Both the position numbers and the translations under genes were made by a program. DNA of 64,000 bases. Origin: Cervus elaphus (taxonomy: Eukaryota; Chordata; Mammalia; Artiodactyla; Cervidae). The stretch is taken from contig NC_057841.1 in the NCBI RefSeq assembly GCF_910594005.1, positions 16,725,001 to 16,789,000 on the forward strand. The letters run 5' to 3'. The notes below the pieces were generated by a model that was not told the DNA's origin, ran no database searches, and was given only the letters and a program-made list of their open reading frames with translations. Of the stretch, positions 54,846 through 64,000 are shown in pieces (the first letter of the stretch is position 1; each line of letters starts with the position of its first letter).

Positions 54846-56365
54846 ACTCACCTAGAGCCAGACATCCTGGAAAGTGGGGCCTTAGAAAGCATCACTATGA
54901 ACAAAGCTAGTGGAGGTGATAGAATTCCAGCTGAGCTATTTCAAATCCTGAAAGATGATGCTGTGAAAGTGCTACACTCAATATGCCAGCAAATTTGGAA
55001 AACTCAGCAGTGGCCACAGGACTGGAAAAGAACAGTTTTCATTCCAATCCCAAAGAAAGGCAATGCCAAAGAATGCTCAAACTACTGCACAATTGCTCTC
55101 ATCTCACATGCTAGTAATGCTCAAAATTCTCCAAGCCAGGCTTCAGCAATACGTGAACGGTGAACTTCCAGATGTTCAAGCTGGTTTTAGAAAAGGCAGA
55201 GGAATCAGAGGTCAAATTGCCAACATCTGTTGGATCATTGCAAAAGCAAAAGAGTTCCAGAAAAACATCTACTTCTGCTTTATTGACTATGCCAAAGCCT
55301 TCAACTGTGTGGATCACAATAAACTGTGGAAAATTCTGAAAAAGATGGGAATACCAGACCACCTGACCTGCCTCTTGAGAAACCTATATGCAGGTCAGGA
55401 AGCAACAGTTAGAACTGGATGTGACACAACAGACTGGTTCCAAATAGGAAAAGGAGTACGTCAAGGCTGTATATTGTCACCCTGCTTATTTAACTTATAT
55501 GCAGAGTACATCATGAGAAACGCTGGGCTGGAAGAAGCACAAGCTGGAATCAAGATTGCCGGGAGAAATATCAATAACCTCAGATATGCAGATGACACCA
55601 CCCTTATGGCAGAAAGTGAAGAGGAACTAAAGAGGCTCTTGATGAAAGTGAAAGAGGAGAGTGGAAAAGTTGGCTTAAAGCTTAACATTCAGAAAACTAA
55701 GATCATGGGCTCTGGTCCCATCGCTTCATGGGAAATAGATGGGGAAACAGTGGAAACAGTGTCAGACTTTATTTTTTGGGCTCCAAAATCACTGCAGATG
55801 GTGATTGCAGCCATGAAATTAAAAGATGCTTACTCCTTGGAAGGAAAGTTATGACCAACCTAGATAGCATATTAGAAAGCAGAGACATTACTTTGCCAAC
55901 AAAGGTCCATCTAGTCAAGGCTATGATTTTTCCAGTGGTCATGTATGGATGTGAGAGTTGGAATGTGAAGAAATCTGAGTGCCGACGAATTGATGCTTTT
56001 GAACTGTGGCGTTGGAGAAGACTTTTGAGAGTCCCTTGGACTGCAAGGAGATCCAAACAGTCCATCCTAAAGGAGATAAGTCCTGGGTGTTCATTGGAAG
56101 GACTGCTGAAGCTGAAACTCCAATACTTTGGCCACCTCATGCAAAGAGTTGACTCATTGGAAAAGACCCTGATGCTGCGAGGGATTGGGGGCAGGAGGAG
56201 AAGGGAACAACAGAGGATGAGATGGTTGAATGGCATCACCGACTCGATGGACATGAGTCTGCGTAAACTCTGGGAGCTGGTGATGGACAGGGAGGCCTGG
56301 CGTGCTGCGATTCGTGGGATCGCAGAGTTTGACACGACTGAGCGACTGAGCTGAAATGAACTGAA
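54846..56365 (+). mobile_element. BovB LINE, 1.5-kb 5'-truncated copy
   Basis: Sense copy from CACTCACCTAGAGCCAGACA to the GACTGAGCTGAAATGAACTG end. It covers the RT domain and the whole 3' end. It is the best-preserved BovB RT in the window and faces the antisense copy at 52228-53641 as an inverted pair. Confidence 0.97.
54897..56354 (+). pseudogene. BovB RT and C-terminal domain, two frameshifts
   Basis: The BovB reverse transcriptase and C-terminal region. Frame 0 (from 54897) breaks near 55111-55115, where about five bases are missing relative to the copy at 35.0 kb. Frame 1 carries FIDYAKAF (55279-55302), GVRQGCILSPCLFNLY and the catalytic YADD at 55585-55596. It breaks at the T6 run 55772-55777, and the C-terminus resumes in frame 0 to the stop at 56354 (GRKVMTNLDSI, GCESW, DTTERLS). 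After FIDYAKAF the conserved D is N here. It is not functional. Confidence 0.93.
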
Positions 56366-56421
56366 ACATACAAACTCCTCCCTCTTGTGTGAAGCATGTG
56401 GATAAAACAAGAGGCTTAGGG

Positions 56422-56731
56422 CAGGGCTTAGCAAACTTTTTCTGAAAAGGACCAAATAGTAAATATTTGGGCAGTCTGTGGATCCCTTACAGTATTGATC
56501 ACAACTGGTAAACTTTACCACTGCCAAGCAAAAGCAGCTACTGATCATACACAAATAAACAAGTGAGGCTGTGTTCTAATAAAATTTTTTTTATAAAAAC
56601 AGGTAGTAGGGCAGAGCTCTCTCATCTGCCCACTTGTATCTAATAAATCTATTAACTACTTCTTGCCTATCAAAGAAAAAAACAGGTGGCAGGCTAGTTT
56701 TGGCAATGAGGTCATAATTGACTAATGTCTG
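56422..56731 (+). mobile_element. MER20-like hAT element with internal insertion
   Basis: CAGGGCTTAGCAAACTTTTT, GACCAAATAGTAAATATTTG, GCTGTGTTCTAATAAAATTT follow the MER20 order, ending at ...GACTAATGTCTG. GCTTAGGG (56414-56421) and GTTTAGAG (56732-56739) look like a decayed 8-base hAT target duplication. An extra ~80 bases sit between AAAAACAGGTAGTAGGGC and AAAAAACAGGTGGCAGGC. The family name is from memory. Confidence 0.72.
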
Positions 56732-57061
56732 GTTTAGAGAAATGTGGAAGATAGAAACATTTGAAAGAATCAATAGAAAAACTGTTAAAATTAATAAGAG
56801 ATTTTGACAAGCCTGCCAGATACAGAATCAATTACAAGAATACTAGCTCTTTATGCAAATAATAACTTTATATACTGAGATTAAAAATAAGAAACCATTT
56901 ACAGTAGTAACAAAAATTATAGAGAATCTGGGAATTAAACAAGGATACACAAAACTTCCTATGGAGAAAGATGTTAACATTTATAAAGCACACAGTGACT
57001 ATCTGTATAAAGAGAAGTTGTCCTCCTTAAATAAGCCCCAAATTTATCTGCCAATACAGTG

Positions 57062-57561
57062 CACTCCTGGATTAGTTAGAATAATGACTCTCCAAAGATG
57101 TCTGTGTTCTAATCCGCAGGATCTGTGAATATGTCACCTTACAAGGCAAAAGGGATTTGCAGATAAATTTAAGGTTATCAGCCTGGAAGATTACCCTGGA
57201 TTATACAGGTGGGCTGATGTAATCACAGGAAGCCTCAGAAGTGGAGGATCTTCCCCAGCTGTGGTCAGAGGGAAATGTGACAATGGAAGCTGAGTCAGGG
57301 AAATAACTGTGTTACAGGCTGTGAAAATGAAGAAAGGGAACCATGAGCTAAGGAATGTGGGTGTCCTCGGAGAGCTGGGGAAGACAAAGAAACAGTTTCT
57401 CCTTTAAAGCCTCCAGAAGAGAATATAGCCCTGGAGACACTTGACTTAAACCAAGTGAGACCATGTCAGATTTCTGACCTCGAGAACTGTAAGGCAAGAA
57501 AGTTGTGTTGTTTTAGCCACTGTTTGTAGTAATTTATTATAGCAACAGAAAATTAAGGCAG
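57062..57561 (+). mobile_element. Old solo LTR, MaLR/MLT1-like
   Basis: TGACTCTCCAAAGATGTCTG, GTGAATATGTCACCTTACAA, CTGGATTATACAGGTGGGCT, and near the end GTTGTGTTGTTTTAGCCACT, AGCAACAGAAAATTAAGGCA. The order matches a common mammalian MaLR LTR. No internal genes are present. Inserted into the old L1. Confidence 0.6.
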
Positions 57562-57769
57562 ATTTTAAAGTTGCAATTGGAATTTTTGAGGAATTTTAAA
57601 CTTGGTCTAAAATCTGTAATGTCCATAAAAAATTCAGCATTAGAAAGAGAGAAGGAAGAGGAGGAGTTTTATATTACCCAGCACTGACATACTACAAAAC
57701 CACCATAATGAAAACTGTATGGGATGTATAGAGGAGCAAACAGACCAATAGAATAGACTAGAGAGCTCA

Positions 57770-57770
<1 letters not shown>

Positions 57771-57807
<37 letters not shown>
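57771..57807. repeat. (AC)n microsatellite
   Basis: Uninterrupted AC, about 18.5 units, in the old L1. Confidence 0.98.
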
Positions 57808-57811
<4 letters not shown>

Positions 57812-59477
57812 TTGTATGCAATATCTGATAAATGATTTCACAAAAATAAGGAAATTTAAAAGAACATATTAAAATACAAACCTACCTTAAAGGGAAAAAG
57901 CTGAATCCTTACCTTACAACATATACTATGTGGATTAACAATCAATGTGAGAGACAAAAAGCTGTAAAGTTAATAGAAATATAAGAATATATATATACAT
58001 ATGTATATGTGTATATTTGTAAAGGAAGACACTAGAACTTCAAAAATATACCCCAATTTAAAAAAAAAGTAAAAATATAATGTTGCCATGAAACTTATAT
58101 AATGTTTAATGTTAATCTCAATAAAAAATAAATTTAAAAAAATGTAAGACAAATACCAAAATTTTTTTTTCAAAAATAAAAATCGTAAGATATATACATG
58201 ATTAGTTGGGTTGTATTACAACGAAAGATTTCTATTCAAAGTTGTATACCATGGACAGATTTGACAGATGAAAAAGTGGAAGAGAACAATCCATGTCGTA
58301 AACAAACAAAGGAATAATATTTAGAAAATATCATGTGACCTTTGTAAATTGACAGGAAAATGGCAGCAACCACAATAGAAAAATAGACAAAGAATATGTG
58401 ACTAGGCAATTCAAAAGTTAACAGGCATATAAATATAGGAAAAGATGCTCAAACTTACTGGAAATCAGAGATGTGCAGATTAAGGCAAAGAGATATCACT
58501 TTACATCTATTGCATTAGTTAAAAATTAGAAAGCCGGGTAATTGATGGGACTATGGAGATACAGGGGACCCCAATCACTGGAGGTGGAATTGTAAACGGC
58601 AGGAGCCCCATGGTGAGCATCTGGTACCTTCTGTTAAATTTTGCATAAGCCTGCAGTGTGAGCCAGCAAACCACTCCTGGGTTTATATCCCAATAAATTT
58701 CTCACACAGACTCCTAAGGGGATGTGTATAAGGGATTTATTGCAGCACAAGTTAAGGAAGTATGGGGTTGGAGGCAAGGTCAGGAGAGTTGGTTGCTGGA
58801 AGAGTGGATAAAAGTTGCTGGTTACCCTCCATGGGGTACCGTGGAGCAGACAGAAGCAGCAGGGAAGATGCACGTTGAGCAACATGGATGGATCTGATAG
58901 ACACAATGCTGAGTAACCGTATTCTTTTAAAAAGAACAGAACTTGATATTTGACCCAATAGCTTTATAGAAGTTGTAAACACATGAATACAAAATATACA
59001 TCTTTAGAAAAGCACATACAAACAAAAAGACATTAGAATAATTTGCTAATCTTGGAAATGGGAATAAAAGTGGACAATGGTGATAAATGGAATGAATAAG
59101 TTATTGCAGGTAAATAATTAAATGAATGGAGGGAATTTCCTGGGCAAATGATGATACTGTGCCTTGAACTCACCTTCTGCATTTGACCGGAAAAAATTAA
59201 AACATAAAATTTGAATGGAAAAGAAGGGATTGAGGAATCTCTGTCTCCCAGATTCAGGTTTGATATGGTTTGAGGTGTAAAGAGGAGTAGGGGAGGGTAT
59301 GTGTTTGCAATGCTTTAATTTTTAATGCATAATTTTGAATTATGTTGTTCTCAAATGGCTTCTTAAATATAACATCATATGTTAGCAAAAACAATAATAC
59401 CTTCATACTCATAGTAATCCAGTCTACAAAGACAAAGAAACAAAAAGCAAGTAAGACCTTAAGCACTTATACACAAA

Positions 59478-59740
59478 TTCATTTTTCTTTAATTTAATTT
59501 AATTACTTTTTTATTTTATTGGAGTACAGTTGATTTAAAAATATTGTGTTAGTTTCAGGTGTACAACAAAGTGATTCAGTTATACATGTACACATAATCA
59601 TTCTTTTTCAGATTCTTTACCCATATAGGTTTATCATAATATTGAGTAGAGTTCCCTATGCTATACAGTAGGTCCTTGTTGGTTATCTATTTTATATATA
59701 GCAGCACAAATTCATATCTAATCGCAGTTTGTTTTCTAAA
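59478..59740 (-). repeat. L1 3' UTR fragment, antisense
   Basis: TTTATTGGAGTACAGTTGAT, GTGTTAGTTTCAGGTGTACA, AGTTCCCTATGCTATACAGT and GGTCCTTGTTGGTTATCTAT, which is the classic artiodactyl L1 3' sequence reversed. Confidence 0.85.
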
Positions 59741-60786
59741 CTAGTCTTCTGTTTTGAATAAACACTCACCTTCTATGACATTAATCACTTTTGAAAAATA
59801 CAGAATTTTCTCACAATGCATAAATAAATAGGAAATTATCATTAATCTTAGATGTTTTCACAGAATTTTGACCAATTTGCTTTTTATCATTTTTATAAAA
59901 ATGCACTTCCTACACAAGTTTGTGCATTGGACCACATCACTTTCAATAACAGAAAAATTATGGAAATTCTGCATACTGGTTTACTTTCTTATTTCTTGAA
60001 GCAGGAACCCTAGTGTCTTCCATATTGTAATTATTCAAGCAATATGTAATGAGTTGATTTGAATGAATTTTAGTCATGATAAATTATTTGTTTTAAATAA
60101 ATTTGGGGACATACTACTTTATTCAGAAATAATAAAAGTATTTTACTTAAAATATTTTTTCTCAAATAAGTCATGTTTTTGATTAATTTCTGAGGTACTT
60201 TTTCTCTAATGTTTAATGCTATTTTTTTTCATTCAAGTTACTTTCAGTCAGAAAGATGGAATGCCATAATTGTTCACCAAAATGAAAAGAAATGAGATGT
60301 ATCAAGGACAGAGAACATTCCTGTCCACTGAAATGAGAGTTACTGATTTTACAAGGAAGATTGCTCTATCCCTTAAATGTGATTATTGTTATTACTGAGA
60401 TTTAGGCCTTAGGCCATAGGGAAAACATTTATCAATGAGTTTTCAGATCTTTATATCTCTGTTTTCTTCTATGGATATCTTGGCAGAATCCTCTGGGAGC
60501 AAAGCATCTGAAAGTATAGATTCTATGAGAATGACAAATTCTCACAGTTACATATATAAAGCCTAAAAAATAATCAAAGAAAGAAGAAAAAAAAAGAAAG
60601 AAATACAGTTTCTGCCAAGCTACAGTTCAGAATCGGAGCTCCATTATGAAGAAGGAGGATGTTTAATCAACTTTGGTAATGAAACAGTTGTTACCAGATG
60701 AAGTATAAAAATGTTCATACTTAGAATGCAAAATTTGAATGGTATACCAAATATGTGCTGCCTGATGATATAATGCTTCTTCAATA
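59741..60786. other. AT-rich single-copy stretch
   Basis: Nothing recognised; an A-rich GAAA run lies near 60575-60602. Confidence 0.4.
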
Positions 60787-60820
60787 ACTCTCTCTCTCTT
60801 TCTCTCTCTCTCTGTCTCTT
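60787..60820. repeat. (TC)n microsatellite, interrupted
   Basis: CTCTCTCTCT, one TTT break, more CT units, then GTCTC. Confidence 0.95.
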
Positions 60821-60842
60821 TGCCTTTCTAATACATGTAGAC

Positions 60843-61172
60843 AATGTCTTTGTTAGTGCTACTGTAAAAACTACTATAGGCTGTGTGGCTTATAAACAAC
60901 AAAAGTTTATTTCTCTCGACTTCTGAAGGTTGGGGAAGTCAAGATCAATCAACCATGGGATGACATAATTACTGGGACCCACTTCCTGGATGAGAGTCTT
61001 CCTGCCGTATCCTCAGAGGGCAGAAGTTGCAAGGGAGCACCCTGAACTTCCTTTCATAAGGACCCTAATCCCTCCCAAAGGCCCCATCTCCTAATACCAT
61101 TACGCTGCAGGTTAGGTTTCCTCACACACATGGGGGACCGGGGAGGGGACAAGCATTCAGCCTATGGCAAAT
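60843..61172 (-). mobile_element. Old MLT1-like LTR, antisense
   Basis: GTGTGGCTTATAAACAACAA, TTATTTCTCTCGACTTCTGA, CTCCCAAAGGCCCCATCTCC, TAATACCATTACGCTGCAGG and GGTTAGGTTTCCTCACACAC are the antisense MLT1 order. No internal region is seen. Confidence 0.75.
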
Positions 61173-61346
61173 GCTGTGGTGGGAAAATACCAAAGTTTTA
61201 CCTTCAGATTAGTCTTAGTATACCGTACATAATATACAGCTCTGAGAGCATGATCATCACTGAGAACTTGAGAAACACCTCTTAGGACTCCTCATAGATA
61301 CCGGAGGAGAAGAAGCCTTTAAAATGTGCCAGAAAAAAGGAAGGGG
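61173..61346. other. Short single-copy stretch
   Basis: Nothing recognised. Confidence 0.4.
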
Positions 61347-61479
61347 GAACTTCCCTGATGGTCCAGTGGATAAAACTCCATGCTTCCAATGCAGGGGTGG
61401 TGGTTTGACTCCTGGGTAGGGAACCAATACCCCACATGCTGTGTGGCACAGGCAAAATTTAAAAAAAAAATTTAAATGG
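61347..61479 (+). repeat. Short tRNA-derived SINE (CHR-2 type)
   Basis: GGAACTTCCCTGATGGTCCA head, TTTGACTCCTGGGTAGGGAA, then TGTGTGGCACAGGCAAAATT and an A-rich tail. Confidence 0.88.
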
Positions 61480-63046
61480 GCCATACTTTGTACAGATTCA
61501 TAATGTAAAAGGCTGTTCAACTTTCACTTATACAGTAATGTGACCTCATTTATTCTCTTGCAATCAGAGGACTGGAGGAATTCAGGTCTCAAATAGAAAA
61601 CACTAAACCCAAAGGCTGACATATATCAGGTCCTTAATAATAAATGTGTCTTCTCTGTCCCCTGAAAGATAAGACCTGAAAAGTAAGACAGCCTCGAAAC
61701 AGATTTCTCAACCTACTTTTATTAGCATCCTCTGGATATAGCACTCTCATTACCTTCAAAAAGAATTCTTCATGCAAAGAGTCTGTAATTAGGATCCCAG
61801 GGAGAGCTGAGCACCTGAAAAGAACGGCAGGGCCTGCTCATTGTATTTCTGCTGCTTCTAACCTCTAGGCCTGTGAGAGGAGAAAATGCCCAGTGCAAAT
61901 TACAGACCCAAACACCTGACCCGTCTCAAACTTTGCTCATTTCCCATGAAGAAATACTGGCTGTGCATTTTTATTGAAAGGGGAACTTCAGAACAGCATC
62001 TCCAATAATTAGAGTATGATTTTCTTTTCACTTGAATGTCTTCTGTTTCTCTATCACTATTCCAGCAACTGGGTATTGGAGAAAGAAAAAAGCAAAAATC
62101 ATGTCTCAAGACATGGTTCAGTTTTCAAAGCAGGGGGCAGAGTCCAGTTGTTTGATGAAAGCTTCAACCTTTTAATTCCAATGAAGTGAAGCTAAATTTA
62201 TTTTGTTGGAGAATTTGAACTGGTCAGCCAGGCCCATGGTTCAGCAGTTCAGGCTTCTTGTAATTAACTGTCAAGAAGGAACCCAAAACTAAGCAGTGAG
62301 ATGCAGGTGGGTCAGCCTCTGAAGGGTTTAAATTCTGATGAGATTTTACAAGAATGGCCTTTCATGGAAACATTCATCCCAGTCAATAGTTCACTGTATA
62401 AACAACAGCAAGTGTAGGTGGTTCACAGAAATGAAGGTTCAACTCCCTTTGGTTCCCACTGCCCTTTTTGGTTATCACTAATGCTCCTTCGCTAGAAACA
62501 TTCTTCTGCTGGAGCTTCTATGAACAAAGGGAGCAAGACTTCGAGAATGTGAAGGTTGAAGGGCTTACAAAGAACTCTTCTATTGCTGTGATGGACTGGG
62601 TAGCAGAGGCCATGTCCCCTGCCTACCCACTTGATCAGCAGAATGTTCTTCCCACATACGCATCAATGGGTTTCTGAATTCCATCTCTAACTCACAAAGT
62701 GTTCACGGGCAGAGTGGGTGAACAGAGGGCTCCAACTCATGTAGATTTTTTTAATAACCTGAGCAACACAGAAATATGTGTCTTTTGAATAAGAAAGCAA
62801 AATATTTCCATGACAATAGAAAGTTTTTCAGCTCTACTATGACCAGGAGCAAAGTCTCTAATCTCTTAACATTTATAATCACAGAGCATAGGATAGTAGG
62901 CATGCAACTTGTCTGCTCAGAATCTGAACTTCACTGGAATTTTCAAAATTGTGTATATAGAATAGATGAAGTTTAGATTTTTCACAGGACTTTGTGCAGG
63001 GTAGTGATAAATAAAGTGAGAAATACGTATGAAGTACTGTAATGAA
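61480..63046. other. Single-copy stretch
   Basis: No gene or assignable repeat. Open frames of about 65-70 codons (61900-62109, 62468-62677, 62776-62976) show nothing recognisable. Confidence 0.45.
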
Positions 63047-63254
63047 CATTGGAAAAGACCCTGATGCTGGGAAAGATGGAGAGCAAGAGGAGAAGTGGGC
63101 AGCAGAGGAAGAAATGGTTGGATGGCATTACTGACTCAATGGACATGAGTTTGAGAAAACTCAGGGAGATGCTGAAGGACAGGGAATTCTGGCATGCTGC
63201 AGTCCATTGGGTCACAAAGAGTTGGACACAATGATTTAGCGACTGAACAATAAC
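63047..63254 (+). mobile_element. BovB LINE, 3' end fragment
   Basis: Sense copy: GGAAAAGACCCTGATGCTGG, TGGTTGGATGGCATTACTGA, ending CGACTGAACAATAACAAG. Confidence 0.92.
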
Positions 63255-63326
63255 AAGATGATTTCCATCTCAAAAGAGCAGAGAAAGAATATACAATCGC
63301 AGGCTTTCAAAAGTAAATGTGCTCTA

Positions 63327-63421
63327 GGGACTTCCCTGGCTGTCCAGTGGTTAAGACTTCAGGGGCTGTGGGTTTGATCCCTGGTCGAGGAACTGAGATT
63401 CCACATGCTGCAAAGAATAAG
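63327..63421 (+). repeat. Short tRNA-derived SINE (CHR-2 type), partly deleted
   Basis: GGGACTTCCCTGGCTGTCCA head joined to GGGGCTGTGGGTTTGATCCC; a short middle part is missing. It ends CATGCTGCAAAGAATAAGG. Confidence 0.85.
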
Positions 63422-63668
63422 GAAATGCTCTAAGAAAAGAGCCTATAGGCATGATGAAACTTGTCTAAAGTTTAGTGAAGCTGAGGGAAATTAAGAGGGC
63501 AGCTTGGTCAGATACGCACTTTATAATAATTCATTTAGTTGTATATTTATTTTAATACTATTTCATATACATATTAAAAAGCAGTTTAGAACAAAGCTCA
63601 TATAGCTTCCAATTTGTTTTACAAGAGATAAATATATTGATAGGCATAAAGAATAAAACTTATGTTAA
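63422..63668. other. Short AT-rich single-copy stretch
   Basis: Nothing recognised. Confidence 0.4.
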
Positions 63669-63878
63669 ATGTGTGTGTGCTCAGTCTTATCCAACTCTTT
63701 GCAACCCCATGGACAGTAGCTCACCAGGCTCCTCTGTCCAGGGAATTTCCCAGGTCAGAATACTAGAGCAGGTTGCCATTTCCTCCTCCAGTGGATCCTC
63801 CTGAGCCAGGGATCGAACTCTTTCATCTCCTGTGTTAGCATGGGGATTCTTTACCACTAGCCCCATCTGGGAAGGCCA
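63669..63878 (-). repeat. Bov-tA SINE, antisense
   Basis: TGTGTGTGCTCAGTCTTATC end, body GTCCAGGGAATTTCCCAGGT, tRNA-like CCAGGGATCGAACTCTTTCA, decayed head CCATCTGGGAAGGCC. Confidence 0.92.
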
Positions 63879-63900
63879 TTAAAAACAGGTACTAAATATG

Positions 63901-64000
63901 AAAGCTAGTGGAGGTGATGGAATTCTAGCTGAGCTATTTCAAATCCTAAAAAATGATGCTGTGAAAGTGCTGCACTCGATATACCAGCAGATTTGGAAAA
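63901..64000 (+). mobile_element. BovB LINE, start of a sense copy running off the window
   Basis: AAAGCTAGTGGAGGTGATGG onward through GCTGAGCTATTTCAAATCCT. This is the RT-upstream segment also found at 54905, so a copy of about 1.4 kb or more probably continues past the edge. Confidence 0.92.

Larger units (their letters stand above)
56760..59215 (+). repeat. Old L1 (L1M class), sense, with LTR inside
   Basis: Recognisable L1 ORF2-to-3' end blocks: GATACAGAATCAATTACAAG, then after the LTR TATTACCCAGCACTGACATA and GACCAATAGAATAGACTAGA, then near 58440-58960 AACTTACTGGAAATCAGAGA and GAGCAACATGGATGGATCTG. Frames are fully decayed. It is split by an LTR (57062-57561) and an AC microsatellite. 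Confidence 0.75.

Noticed and set aside
55063..55854. 263-codon RT frame as a group II intron or retron-like system
   Set aside because: The sequence is BovB non-LTR reverse transcriptase, with BovB 3' end downstream and sister copies in the window.

Overview
The window is nuclear DNA from a bovid (cattle, sheep, goat or a close relative). The evidence is the repeat population: many copies of the LINE BovB, the ruminant SINEs that end in the BovB 3' sequence (Bov-tA, BovA and dimeric Bov-A2), tRNA-derived CHR-type SINEs, and a young L1 with the ruminant L1 3' end. Repeat family names come from memory of consensus sequences, not from a search. I found no host protein-coding gene, no exon I could defend, no structural RNA gene, no CpG island and nothing prokaryotic. 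The window reads as intergenic or deep intronic DNA, roughly half recognisable transposable elements by hand count.

Layout. 1-19 kb: mostly single-copy AT-rich DNA with scattered BovB 3' ends, SINEs and old MIR pieces. It includes a compact array of nuclear-receptor-like half-sites at 5328-5354. 19-21 kb: a decayed antisense L1. 21-33 kb: SINE-rich, with three-layer nesting around 25.0-25.5 kb (MIR, hAT element, BovA), an LTR at 31.6-32.0 kb, and a 50-base SINE fragment flanked by an 11-base repeat at 32.2 kb. 33.8-44.7 kb: the main LINE block. A 2.2-kb antisense BovB abuts an older sense L1 head to head. The older L1 is interrupted by a young L1 (37841-42154), a BovB 3' end and a Bov-A2. 45-64 kb: more BovB, including an inverted pair at 52.2-53.6 and 54.8-56.4 kb, MER5- and MER20-like hAT elements, a possible antisense processed transcript at 54.2 kb, and an old L1 with an LTR inside it (56.8-59.2 kb).

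The young L1 is the best-resolved object. It has a 12-13 base target-site duplication, a poly(A) tail, a 5' inversion of the twin-priming type and an ORF2 frame broken by one extra A in a homopolymer. The old L1, BovB and L1 copies could have supplied the enzymes that moved the SINEs around them, but every RT frame visible here is broken. Nothing here amounts to a new biological system. The items most worth checking are the L1 inversion, the half-site array, the tiny SINE with a target duplication, the MER20 copy and the unidentified processed transcript.
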